A stretch of 31,705 nt of DNA from Candidatus Sulfopaludibacter sp. SbA3 (GTDB lineage Bacteria > Acidobacteriota > Vicinamibacteria > Vicinamibacterales > UBA2999). This document shows, one piece after another, positions 24,410 through 31,705 of this stretch (position 1 is its first letter; each line of letters begins with the position of its first letter). The stretch is taken from contig CAMBHC010000002.1 in the NCBI GenBank assembly GCA_945866285.1, positions 1 to 31,705 on the forward strand, read 5' to 3'. The notes beneath the pieces are model-generated. The model searched no databases and was not told the DNA's origin. It saw only the letters and a list, made by a program, of their open reading frames with translations. The translations under genes and the position numbers were made by a program.

Positions 24410-24841
24410 TTATTTGACCCGCTTGAGGAACGCCGCGTAGGCGGCGGGGTCTTGCTTCCTGAAGTACTCAGCAAACTCGTTACCCACGGTTTCGAGGTGC
24501 TTCAGGTAGTTGGGATCCTTGTAGGCCTCGCGCATCGATGGCAGAAAGTCGCTCACCCGTTCCCACACCAGCAGCAGTTCGCGGCCGCTCTGAAAGAACA
24601 GTTCCTTGTTGAGCACGCCGGAGGTCATGAACGACGAAACCAGCTCCCAGTAAGAGGTGACCATGCGGAACGAGGCATTCTCATCGGAGCCGCCGGGTGC
24701 CAGCTTGATCAGCTCTTCGTAGCTTTTGAACTTGCCGTTGGCGGCGAACCAGGCGCGCGCCTGGCGCATGCGGTCCTCGCGACGCATCTCATATAACCGC
24801 AAGATCAAATTGGCATCGTCGTAGGTTGGTTTTTGCGTCAT
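24410..24841 (-). CDS. Conserved helical protein of unknown function (possibly DUF4760-like)
   Basis: A protein of 143 residues from the ATG at 24841 (AGAGAC lies upstream as a weak ribosome-binding site); a longer form would start at 24895. It is mostly alpha-helical and soluble, with no signal peptide or membrane segment. Recognisable stretches are NLILRLYEMRREDRMRQARA, YWELVSSFMTSGVLNKELFF, LLLVWERVSDFLPSMREAYK and a C-terminal EFAEYFRKQDPAAYAAFLKR. The order of a wide helix pair around a W-E-R motif recalls DUF4760-type proteins, but I am not sure. It is divergent from sucA and directly precedes the HAD phosphatase gene with 4 nt between them, so a shared transcript is likely. Confidence 0.75.
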   Translation of the reverse strand: MTQKPTYDDANLILRLYEMRREDRMRQARAWFAANGKFKSYEELIKLAPGGSDENASFRMVTSYWELVSSFMTSGVLNKELFFQSGRELLLVWERVSDFLPSMREAYKDPNYLKHLETVGNEFAEYFRKQDPAAYAAFLKRVK

Positions 24842-24923
24842 TTTTTGTCTCTGTCGTCGCCCGGCCCTGCCCGCCGCCTCGCCCGCCTTCGCCAAAGGCT
24901 TCGGCTGGGGGACAAGGCCCTGT

Positions 24924-24929
24924 TAAAGT
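24924..24929 (+). promoter_or_regulatory. -10-like box TAAAGT for sucA
   Basis: TAAAGT ends 9 nt before the ATG at 24939. GGAAGG lies 2 nt before the ATG and may act as Shine-Dalgarno sequence, although it is unusually close. The leader, if any, is very short. Confidence 0.3.
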
Positions 24930-24938
24930 AGGAAGGTT

Positions 24939-27782
24939 ATGAACCCGTGGGACCAGTTTACCGGGGCCAATGCGGGGTATGTCTACGAGTTGTTCGAGCG
25001 CTACCAGCGTGACCCCTCGTCTGTGGACGAGGCGACCCGCCGGGCGTTTGCTACTTGGACGCCCAGCGACCCAGCAGAATCGACTTCGCAACCCCAATCG
25101 TCCGCCGTGGAGGGCTCCGGCCGCGCAGGTGGGTCTGCCGACGTGCAGGCCAGCATTGCCGCCTTCACCCTGGCCGGAAAAATCCGCCGCTTTGGCCACC
25201 TGGCGGCCAAGCTCGATCCGCTTGGCTTTCACGATCCGATCGGCGACCCGTCGCTGGCTCAGCAGTCGCACGGCCTGACTACTGACACGCTGAAGAAACT
25301 GCCGGCGTCGATCGTATCGGGCCCGGCCGCGGCCGGCGCCGCGAATGCGTTCGAGGCCATTGTGCGGTTGCGTGAGATCTACTGCTCGACCACCGGTCAC
25401 GACTACAGCCATGTGTTCGTCCCCGACGAACGCGCGTGGCTGCGGCAGGCCGTTGAATCGGGGCAGTTCCGGCCGCCGGTCGATCCGATCAACGGCCTCG
25501 AACTGCTCGATCGCATTACCGAAGTGGAGACCTTCGAGCGCTTCCTGCACCGGACGTTCCCGGGCAAGACGCGGTTCTCGATCGAAGGCCTCGACCTGAT
25601 GGTGCCGATCATCGACGAGATCATCCACGACGCCGCCGCGGGCGGCGTACAACACGTGATGATCGCGATGGCGCACCGCGGGCGGCTGAACGTGCTCGCG
25701 CACATCCTGCAGAAGCCGTACACGCAGATCCTGGCGGAGTTCAAGGATCCGATCCTGAAAGACCGGCTGCGGGTTGACCTTGGCTGGATGGGCGACGTGA
25801 AGTACCACGCCGGCGCGCGGACCGAAGCGCAGCCGGAGGGCTTGCCGAAGCAGGTGGTGGTCTCAATGCCGCCCAACCCGAGCCACCTCGAAGCGGTGGA
25901 CCCGGTGCTGAACGGCATGGCGCGCGCGGCGGCCACCTCGGTCGACCAGGCCGGCCCCGCGGTCGTCGACAAGGGGAAGGTGCTCGCGATCCTGATCCAT
26001 GGCGACGGAGCTTTCCCCGGACAGGGCGTCGTCGCCGAGACGCTGAACCTGTCGCGGCTCGAAGGCTACGACGTCGGCGGCATCATCCACATCATTGCCA
26101 ACAACCAGGTCGGGTTCACGACCGACCCGGAAGAGTCGTTCAGCACCAGCTACGCCAGCGGCCTGGCGCGCGGCTTCAAGATTCCGATTACGCACGTCAA
26201 CGCCGACGATCCGGTCGCGTGCATCGAGGCGGCACGGCTGGCGATTTCCTACCGCCAGCGTTTCAAGCTCGATTACTTGATCGACCTGGTCGGCTACCGC
26301 CGCTATGGCCACAACGAAGGCGACGAGCCGGCGTTCACGCAGCCGGCGGTCTATCAGGTGATCAGCGCGCATCCCACCGTCCGCGAGCAGTACGCCAAGA
26401 CGCTGGTGGCGGCCGGCATCAGCACACAGGAGCGCGCCGACGAGATGGTGCGCGAGCGCATGGCCGCGCTCGAACAGGCCTATGCCGCCGTCAAGCCCGA
26501 GCAGGATTACATCCAGCCGGTGCCCGCGGTGCCGCCCAGTGGTGCCGCCACCAACGCGAAGACCGCCCTGCCCCTCGCCCGGCTCGACGAACTGAACACC
26601 GACCTGCTGCAGGTGCCCGAAGGCTTTGTCGTGCACCGCAAGCTCGAACGCGGGCGCGAACGGCGCAAGGCGATCTTCGCCGATGCGGCGGAGCGCAGCA
26701 TCGACTGGGCCGCTGCCGAAGAGTTGGCGATGGCCTCGATTCTCGCCGACGGCATCGCGATCCGGTTCACCGGTGAAGATGTCGAGCGCGGCACCTTCAG
26801 TCATCGCCACGCGGTGTATCACGACTCAGTCACCGGCGCCGAGCACGTGCCGCTGCAGAAGCTCAAGCTGGCCACCGCGGCGTTCGAGATTCGCAACAGC
26901 CCGTTATCCGAATACGCGTGCGTGGGCTTCGAGCTGGGCTACAGCCTGCAGGAACCCGGCCGGCTGGTGATGTGGGAAGCGCAGTACGGCGACTTCATCA
27001 ACGGTGCGCAGATCATCCTGGATGAGTACCTGACGTCGAGCCGCGCCAAGTGGGGCATGTCGCCGTCGCTGGTGCTGCTGCTGCCGCACGGCTACGAGGG
27101 CCAGGGCCCCGATCACTCGAGCGCCCGCCTCGAACGCTTCCTCAACGCCGCCGCCGACACCAACATCCGCGTCGTCAACTGCACCACGGCCGCGCAGTAC
27201 TTCCACGTGCTGCGGCGCCAGGCGCTGTTGCTCAAGACCGACCCGCTGCCGCTGATCGTGATGACGCCGAAGAGCCTGCTGCGGCATCCCTTCACCGCCT
27301 CGACACCGGCCGAATTGGCCGAGGGCAAGTTCCAGCGGGTCATTGATGACGAAATGACACCGGCGCAGGCGGGCGCGGTCCGCCGCCTGGTGTTGTGCAG
27401 CGGCAAGGTCGCGGTTGATTTGATGACCAGCGAGCAGCGCAAGGACAACACCACCGTGGCGATCGCCCGGGTCGAACAGCTCTACCCGTTCCCGGACACC
27501 GCGATTCGCGAGGTCATGGCGCGCTACCCGAAACTGCGCGAAGTCTGCTGGGTGCAGGAAGAGCCAGAGAACATGGGCGCGTGGGAGTTCGTGCGCCCGC
27601 TGCTCGAGCAGCTCGTGGACCAGCGCTGTCCGTTGCGCTACATCGGCCGCGTCCGCAACTCGAGCCCGTCCGAAGGCTCATCCAGCTGGCACGCCGTCAA
27701 CCAGCGCGCCATTGTCGACCAGGTCTTCGCCGCGAAGTCCGAAACCAAAGCACTCGATCGCGTACTCTCCAAGCAGGTTTGA
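24939..27782 (+). CDS. sucA: 2-oxoglutarate dehydrogenase E1 component
   Basis: A protein of 947 residues, the usual length for this enzyme. It decarboxylates 2-oxoglutarate with thiamine diphosphate and passes the succinyl group to E2 lipoyl domains, in the TCA cycle. The N-terminal helix WDQFTGANAGYVYELFERY is the segment that tethers E1 to E2. Active-site and cofactor motifs include MIAMAHRGRLNVLAHI (near 245), LIHGDGAFPGQGVVAETLNL (near 354) and ANNQVGFTTDP (near 387). The C-terminal transketolase part has VGFELGYSLQEPGRLVMWEA and LLLPHGYEGQGPDHSSARLE. A linker of about 60 residues after the N-terminal helix is rich in Ala, Ser and Pro. The gene is followed 34 bp downstream by the E2 gene; the E3 gene is not in the window. 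Confidence 0.97.
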   Translation: MNPWDQFTGANAGYVYELFERYQRDPSSVDEATRRAFATWTPSDPAESTSQPQSSAVEGSGRAGGSADVQASIAAFTLAGKIRRFGHLAAKLDPLGFHDPIGDPSLAQQSHGLTTDTLKKLPASIVSGPAAAGAANAFEAIVRLREIYCSTTGHDYSHVFVPDERAWLRQAVESGQFRPPVDPINGLELLDRITEVETFERFLHRTFPGKTRFSIEGLDLMVPIIDEIIHDAAAGGVQHVMIAMAHRGRLNVLAHILQKPYTQILAEFKDPILKDRLRVDLGWMGDVKYHAGARTEAQPEGLPKQVVVSMPPNPSHLEAVDPVLNGMARAAATSVDQAGPAVVDKGKVLAILIHGDGAFPGQGVVAETLNLSRLEGYDVGGIIHIIANNQVGFTTDPEESFSTSYASGLARGFKIPITHVNADDPVACIEAARLAISYRQRFKLDYLIDLVGYRRYGHNEGDEPAFTQPAVYQVISAHPTVREQYAKTLVAAGISTQERADEMVRERMAALEQAYAAVKPEQDYIQPVPAVPPSGAATNAKTALPLARLDELNTDLLQVPEGFVVHRKLERGRERRKAIFADAAERSIDWAAAEELAMASILADGIAIRFTGEDVERGTFSHRHAVYHDSVTGAEHVPLQKLKLATAAFEIRNSPLSEYACVGFELGYSLQEPGRLVMWEAQYGDFINGAQIILDEYLTSSRAKWGMSPSLVLLLPHGYEGQGPDHSSARLERFLNAAADTNIRVVNCTTAAQYFHVLRRQALLLKTDPLPLIVMTPKSLLRHPFTASTPAELAEGKFQRVIDDEMTPAQAGAVRRLVLCSGKVAVDLMTSEQRKDNTTVAIARVEQLYPFPDTAIREVMARYPKLREVCWVQEEPENMGAWEFVRPLLEQLVDQRCPLRYIGRVRNSSPSEGSSSWHAVNQRAIVDQVFAAKSETKALDRVLSKQV

Positions 27783-27816
27783 ACGGCGATTCTCATCAAG
27801 CTGGTCCTAGATAAAT

Positions 27817-29034
27817 ATGGCAACGAACATTGTGGTTCCGGAACTCGGCGAGTCGATAGTCGAGGCGCGCGTCGCGAAATGGCTGAAGAAGCAGGGCGAC
27901 GCTGTCGTCGCCGGCGATGCGCTGGTCGAGCTCGAGACCGAGAAGATCGATCTCGAAGTGAGCGCGGACCGCGCCGGCGTACTCGGCGAGCTCAAGCACC
28001 AGGAAGGTGCGGACGTTAAGGTTGGCGAGGTGTTGGCGGTTCTTGAAGATGCACTCGCCGGGACGGTGCCGGAAGTGCCAAAGGTGCCAGGGGTGCCAAG
28101 TGTGCCAACGGTGCTAGAAGTGCCGGGTGCTTCCGCCACCGAGCGAAAGGCCACACCCGCCGCGAAGAACGCCGCCAAGGTCCACGACGTCAAACTCGAA
28201 TCAGTCGAGGCGGCTGGTTCACGCGTCACCAAGCAGGACGTGCTGAAAGCCAGCGCACCGGCGCCGGCAGCACCCGCACCAAAAGCACCCGTGGCACCTG
28301 TGGCACGATTGGCACCCGTGGCACCTCAGGGCTCTCGCACTGAAACCCGCGAGCGCATGAGCAAGCGTCGCGAGACGATCGCCCGCCGTTTGGTCGAAGC
28401 ACAGCGCACCGCCGCCATGCTCACCACCTTCAACGAGGTGGACATGAGCGCGCTGATGGCGCTGCGGGAACGCCGCAAGGATGCCTTCCTCAAGAAGCAC
28501 GGCGTCGGCGTCGGCATTGCCTCGTTCTTCGTCCAGGCCGCGATCGGCGCGCTCAAGGCGTTCCCGCAGATCAACGCGGAGATCCAGGGCGACGAGATCG
28601 TCACCAAGCACTACTACGACATCGGCATGGCCGTCGGCGCCGAGGGCGGCCTCGTCGTCCCGGTACTGCGCGACGCCGATCGCATGGGCTTTGCCGGCAT
28701 CGAGTTGGGCATTCGCGACTTCGCCGCGCGCGCCAAGAACGGCACGCTCACGCTTGAAGACCTCAAGGGCGGCACGTTCACCATCACCAACGGCGGTGTG
28801 TTCGGTTCGCTGATGAGCACGCCGATCATCAATCCGCCGCAGGTCGGCATTCTCGGCCTGCACAAGATCGCCGACCGCGTCGTGCCCGTGAACGGCCAGG
28901 TCGTGATCCGGCCGATGATGTACCTCGCCCTCAGCTACGACCACCGGCTGGTCGATGGCCGCGAGGCGGTGCAGTTCCTCGTCAAGATCAAGGAATACAT
29001 CGAAGACCCCGCCTGGATGCTGCTGGATGCGTAG
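27817..29034 (+). CDS. sucB: Dihydrolipoamide succinyltransferase, E2 of 2-oxoglutarate dehydrogenase
   Basis: A protein of 405 residues. Lipoyl domain 1-80 with the lipoylated Lys43 in ELETEKIDLEVSA. A Val-Pro-rich linker (about 84-105) is followed by a peripheral-subunit-binding-like region at about 108-145, with a conserved-type end SRVTKQDVLKA, then an Ala-Pro linker to about 170. The catalytic domain runs to the end, with ERMSKRRETIARRLVEAQ, GGTFTITNGGVFGSLMSTPI and the active-site His376/Asp380 in SYDHRLVDG. It accepts the succinyl group from E1 and gives it to CoA, forming the complex core. Both linkers are built from 9-bp DNA repeats of opposite orientation. The call of succinyl- rather than acetyltransferase rests on the upstream sucA. 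Confidence 0.95.
   Translation: MATNIVVPELGESIVEARVAKWLKKQGDAVVAGDALVELETEKIDLEVSADRAGVLGELKHQEGADVKVGEVLAVLEDALAGTVPEVPKVPGVPSVPTVLEVPGASATERKATPAAKNAAKVHDVKLESVEAAGSRVTKQDVLKASAPAPAAPAPKAPVAPVARLAPVAPQGSRTETRERMSKRRETIARRLVEAQRTAAMLTTFNEVDMSALMALRERRKDAFLKKHGVGVGIASFFVQAAIGALKAFPQINAEIQGDEIVTKHYYDIGMAVGAEGGLVVPVLRDADRMGFAGIELGIRDFAARAKNGTLTLEDLKGGTFTITNGGVFGSLMSTPIINPPQVGILGLHKIADRVVPVNGQVVIRPMMYLALSYDHRLVDGREAVQFLVKIKEYIEDPAWMLLDA
28066..28128 (+). repeat. 9-bp tandem repeats GTGCCANNN in the sucB linker
   Basis: Seven units spaced exactly 9 bp (28066, 28075, 28084, 28093, 28102, 28111, 28120), each starting GTGCC or GTGCT. In frame they encode Val-Pro-X triplets (the sixth unit gives Val-Leu) between the lipoyl and binding regions. 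Confidence 0.85.
28285..28326 (-). repeat. 9-bp tandem repeats in the sucB linker, inverse orientation of the first array
   Basis: Five units with GCAC cores spaced 9 bp (28285, 28294, 28303, 28312, 28321). Read on the minus strand they are GTGCCA repeats like the first array, 157 bp away. On the coding strand they give Ala-Pro-Val-type triplets. Confidence 0.8.
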
Positions 29035-29046
29035 AACCGCAAGCTG

Positions 29047-29802
29047 ATGGCGCGGACAGCATCGGCCCGAACGCTCAAGCAGTTGATTGCGGAGCGGGAA
29101 GGCACGCGCGGCCTGCTGATCGCGTTTGAAGGCCCGGACGGCTCCGGCAAGACCACTCAGCGCAAGCTCCTCAAGACGTGGCTCGAAAGCGAAGGACAGG
29201 AAGTGGTGTCTACGCGATGGGCCTCGTCGCCCCTCGTCCAGCCGCTGCTCAAGGTCCGCAAGAAAATCCGCACGCTCTCGACCCAGGAATATTCCCTTCT
29301 TCATGCGGTCGACTTTCGCCATCGCATCGAGACGTCGATCCTGCCCGCCCTGTGGGCCGGCAAGACGGTGCTGGCGGACCGCTACTTGTTCACCGCGCTG
29401 GCGCGCGACGCGGCCCGCGGTCTTGATCTGGACTGGTTACTACACGCCTACACCCCGCTGCTGTGGCCGGACCTGGTGGTCTACTTTTCGATGACCCCCG
29501 AGGACTCGCAGCGGCGGATTGCCTCGACCCGGGTGCCCCATTTCTACGAGGCTGGGCAGGACGTGACCGGTATCGATGATCCGCTGGCCAGCTACGGCCA
29601 GTTCATCGACCGCGTGGTCACCGAGTACCAGAACCTGGCGGTGATCTTCAAGTTCGTCACGGTCGACTCCGGCGACGCCGTCTACCGCCAGCACACCCGG
29701 GTGCGCGAGTTGGTCGAATCCGCGGAGAAGCGGCCCTGGCCGGTGTACAGCAAGGACGCAGTGGAAGAATGGCTCCGAAACCCCAAAGCCCCGCGCGCCT
29801 GA
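29047..29802 (+). CDS. Thymidylate kinase-like P-loop kinase (intact)
   Basis: A protein of 251 residues. It has an intact Walker A motif, GPDGSGKTTQ (residues 29-38), a DRY motif at 111-113 (VLADRYLFTALA) as in dTMP kinases, and a PDLVVYFSMTPEDSQRRI strand like the dTMP kinase PDLTIYLDV..E.a..R segment. The N-terminal 20 residues and a C-terminal 40 residues are extensions. True Tmk phosphorylates dTMP to dTDP; the differences here, and a degenerate copy right behind it, mean the substrate may be another nucleotide, so no symbol is given. It follows sucB by 12 bp and overlaps the next gene by 34 bp, which indicates one transcript. It is probably cytosolic. Confidence 0.85.
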   Translation: MARTASARTLKQLIAEREGTRGLLIAFEGPDGSGKTTQRKLLKTWLESEGQEVVSTRWASSPLVQPLLKVRKKIRTLSTQEYSLLHAVDFRHRIETSILPALWAGKTVLADRYLFTALARDAARGLDLDWLLHAYTPLLWPDLVVYFSMTPEDSQRRIASTRVPHFYEAGQDVTGIDDPLASYGQFIDRVVTEYQNLAVIFKFVTVDSGDAVYRQHTRVRELVESAEKRPWPVYSKDAVEEWLRNPKAPRA

Positions 29803-30434
29803 TTGCCCTCGACGGCTCGCGGGGCACCGACATCACGAAGTCGGCGGAGCGATTGGCGGCCGAACTGCGAGAGCGTGGCATCACCTGCGTGATCAGCAGA
29901 TGGGATGCCTCCGGCCTGTTCGGCGAACTGGCGCAGAACGATCAGCGCGGTACCGCATCAGCCCGCACGTTGTCATTGGTCTACGCCGCCGACCTGGCCT
30001 TCCGGCTGCGCTGGGAGATCAGTGCGGCGCTCAAGGATGGCGCGGTCGTGATTGCCGCGCCGTATGTCGAGACCGCGATTGCGTTCGGGATCGGCCGGGG
30101 GTTGCCGGAACAGTGGCTGCGCGAGTTGCTGCGGTTTGCGCCAGCGCCTGATGTCCAGGCGTTGGCTTGCGAGCGCAAATTGGAGCGGGGCTGGAAGCCG
30201 CGGCTCGACCGCAGCTATCCGGAGTACTGTGCGGCGCTGCTGGCGCCGTCGGCGTCGCGCCGTCTCCCGAAGAAACTGCGCGCCGACGTCATCGCCACTC
30301 TTCGGCGCGCGCGCGGCCGGCGGGTCTATCAGCTCGAAGGAAAGGGGCTTGCTCAGGCCGTCAAGGCGGTCACTGGCAACCAGCCGGCTTCGTCGTCCCA
30401 GCCATCTTCGCGACCTCGCACCGCACGTAAGTAA
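29769..30434 (+). CDS. Degenerate paralogue of the thymidylate kinase-like protein (probable pseudokinase)
   Basis: A protein of 221 residues that aligns along its length with the preceding kinase: ITCVISRWDASGL matches VVSTRWASSPL, and LSLVYAADLAFRLRWEISAA matches YSLLHAVDFRHRIETSILPA. The Walker A motif is broken: DGSRGTDITKS (15-25) has two extra residues before the Lys and lacks the second Gly-Lys-Thr pattern. The DRY motif has become APY at 97-99. It is thus unlikely to phosphorylate in the usual way, and may regulate or dimerise with its neighbour. The frame is intact and coding-like over 221 residues, so it is not a simple pseudogene. The last 40 residues are Ser/Arg/Lys-rich. The 3' end overlaps the convergent CotH gene by 65 bp. 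Confidence 0.8.
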   Translation: MAPKPQSPARLIALDGSRGTDITKSAERLAAELRERGITCVISRWDASGLFGELAQNDQRGTASARTLSLVYAADLAFRLRWEISAALKDGAVVIAAPYVETAIAFGIGRGLPEQWLRELLRFAPAPDVQALACERKLERGWKPRLDRSYPEYCAALLAPSASRRLPKKLRADVIATLRRARGRRVYQLEGKGLAQAVKAVTGNQPASSSQPSSRPRTARK

Positions 30435-31608
30435 TCCGCGCCGGCGCGAATGCCAGCATGGTGTCGCGATCGGCGGCATGCTCAGCATTGGTGTACGGCT
30501 TGATCGTATCTTCCTGCATCGCCGCCGAAATCATCGTGAACTGCCGCTGCATCTCGGTCTGCATCCAGCCATCCGCCGAGGTCGCGGCCTCGAGCAAACC
30601 CTCGAAATACTTGCTGCTGTAGGTCGGCAGTTGCAGCGTGTTGCGCGTCAGGATGTTCTCGTTGAGGCGGGTCGTGATCTGGAAATCCGGCGACAGGAAC
30701 GCATTGTCTTCGTCCCACGCGATGAAGACGTGGCTGGTGCTGGCCTCCAGCCGGTAGAAGTAGAAGTTGTTCATGCCGGCGTAGCCGTTGAACCCATCGT
30801 TTTGCGCGATGAAGTTCTGTGACGCGATGTAGCGGACAAAGGCGCTCAGGTCCAGCCGCGGGCCGACGGTCGCCTCGAAGCTGGCTGAGGCCGTATTGTT
30901 GACGAGCCGCACCAGTTCTTCGATCGGCCCCCAGATGGTCGTGTCGCTCTTGCTGTCGTTGGTCTTGATGTCGAAGCGCGCCTTGTACGCGGCGAGGTCG
31001 GACCCTTCGTCACCAAAAGTCCACGGGCTGCCGATCACGTAGTTGTACTCAAACAGGTAGCCGTCGTTCTGCACATCGTCGCCGATGCTGCCAAAGACCC
31101 GACCCATCATCGTCTTGTCGACGGACTCGACCAGCGCATACAAGCCGGAGTAGGTGCCGTTGATGTAGAGCTTCGTGTGCGTCTCGCGCGGCGTGGGAAT
31201 GCCCAGCCGCGTCAGGAACCGCATGGCGACGGTCTCGCGAATGCCCGACTTGTCCTGCGTGAGGTTGTCGAGCACGAACGACTTCAACCCCAGGAAGGTC
31301 TGTTTGTCAGAGTACCGATCGAAGTCGACCCGCAGCCCGGGCTTGGCGCTGCTGCGAGAGCCCAGGCCGCGCGAGCGAATGCCGACGTTGCGCACGGTCT
31401 GGCCATTCCATGTCACATCAGCGGGGTAATAGGTGTTTTCCTGGAAGGCTGCCTTGAGCTTGGCCCAGTCCGTCGAGTTCATCCACAGGTCTACGCGTTG
31501 CAGGACCTCGGGATTGAAGAAGTCGTCTGACGTCTGCGCCGCGGCGCTGCCCGCGGCGCACAGGACGACGAATACGGCAAACAGCCAGCGTCCCATCACC
31601 GAAGCCAT
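30370..31608 (-). CDS. Secreted CotH-kinase family protein
   Basis: A protein of 412 residues from the ATG at 31608; a TTG at 31629 would overlap the upstream gene, and an ATG at 31596 is also possible. The signal peptide is MGRWLFAVFVVLCAAGSAAAQ after a short N-terminus. CotH-type features are DVTWNGQTVRNVGIRSRGLG, a segment KLYINGTYSGLYALVESVDK with the conserved Gly-Tyr-type lobes, and the metal-site motif AWDEDNAF near the middle of the C-terminal half. CotH proteins are atypical protein kinases, first known from spore coats and also found secreted in Gram-negative bacteria. Here the target is unknown and the protein is probably periplasmic or cell-surface. It lies 10 bp after a probable outer-membrane protein gene, which may be a partner. 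The 3' end overlaps the upstream kinase-like gene on the other strand. Confidence 0.88.
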   Translation of the reverse strand: MASVMGRWLFAVFVVLCAAGSAAAQTSDDFFNPEVLQRVDLWMNSTDWAKLKAAFQENTYYPADVTWNGQTVRNVGIRSRGLGSRSSAKPGLRVDFDRYSDKQTFLGLKSFVLDNLTQDKSGIRETVAMRFLTRLGIPTPRETHTKLYINGTYSGLYALVESVDKTMMGRVFGSIGDDVQNDGYLFEYNYVIGSPWTFGDEGSDLAAYKARFDIKTNDSKSDTTIWGPIEELVRLVNNTASASFEATVGPRLDLSAFVRYIASQNFIAQNDGFNGYAGMNNFYFYRLEASTSHVFIAWDEDNAFLSPDFQITTRLNENILTRNTLQLPTYSSKYFEGLLEAATSADGWMQTEMQRQFTMISAAMQEDTIKPYTNAEHAADRDTMLAFAPARITYVRCEVAKMAGTTKPAGCQ

Positions 31609-31618
31609 CCCGCGCGGA

Positions 31619-31705
31619 TCAGAAGACAACGTGCAACCTCACCAGCCCGGCCCAGTAGGCCGCGACACCCGTGTTGGGTGCGCGCGAGACATCATCAAGC
31701 GTCTC
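31619..31705 (-). CDS. C-terminus of a probable outer-membrane beta-barrel protein (partial)
   Basis: On the minus strand the frame is open from the window edge to the TGA at 31619-31621 and gives 28 residues ending AAYWAGLVRLHVVF. Alternating hydrophobic residues with a final Phe are the typical last strand of an outer-membrane beta-barrel, which acts as the BAM recognition signal. The gene is upstream of the CotH-kinase gene on the same strand. Only the tail is visible, so the family cannot be named. Confidence 0.55.
   Translation of the reverse strand, partial: ETLDDVSRAPNTGVAAYWAGLVRLHVVF

Overview
The window is a GC-rich, densely coded bacterial chromosome segment with no tRNA, rRNA, phage, transposase or CRISPR. 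It carries an Omp85-family outer-membrane protein, two proteins ending in beta-barrel-type C-terminal strands, a DUF5916 outer-membrane protein, type IV minor pilins, an oxoglutarate dehydrogenase E1/E2 pair and many signal peptides. This points to a Gram-negative host, most plausibly an acidobacterium of the Vicinamibacteria type. The taxonomic guess is inferred from gene content and style and was not tested.

Layout: (1) 1-3990 is the 3' part of a TamB-POTRA-Omp85 fusion. It is followed by an array of 8-bp repeats and a convergent secreted TPR protein. (2) 4907-6406 encodes a NYN RNase-fold protein with two LOTUS/OST-HTH domains and a basic tail. (3) 6528-9851 holds a type IIA topoisomerase B subunit followed by a MATE exporter. 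(4) 9977-10363 is a four-helix-bundle (IVP-like) protein. It converges with a hybrid sensor kinase (periplasmic amino-acid-binding-type domain, two PAS, HisKA, HATPase), which is divergent from a P5C dehydrogenase (pruA). (5) A REP-like palindrome separates pruA from a convergent DUF5916 outer-membrane protein. (6) 16937-20540 is a five-gene minor-pilin operon (FimT/GspH, PilV, PilW, PilX-like with a predicted beta-solenoid, and an unknown periplasmic protein). (7) 20488-24841 is a minus-strand run: an unknown protein, HAD phosphatase, chlorite-dismutase-family protein, RluA-family pseudouridine synthase and D-cysteine desulfhydrase-like enzyme. (8) 24939-30434 is a plus-strand run: sucA, sucB, an intact thymidylate-kinase-like protein and a degenerate paralogue of it. 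(9) 30370-31705 on the minus strand is a CotH-kinase protein preceded by the end of a probable outer-membrane beta-barrel gene.

Three themes cut across the genes. First, several start codons, often GTG or TTG, lie only 5-10 nt after a -10-like hexamer, which suggests leaderless transcription. Second, short tandem repeats with 8- or 9-bp units occur as paired arrays in opposite orientation, both between genes and inside the sucB linker. Third, two convergent gene pairs overlap at their 3' ends by more than 50 bp.

The items most worth following up are the TamB-Omp85 fusion, the kinase/degenerate-kinase pair, the NYN-LOTUS protein, the inverted minisatellites and the Cld-family protein that appears to keep the His/Arg pair of true chlorite dismutases. 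I did not find a clear-cut new defence or mobile system. All family calls come from reading motifs by eye, without database searches.
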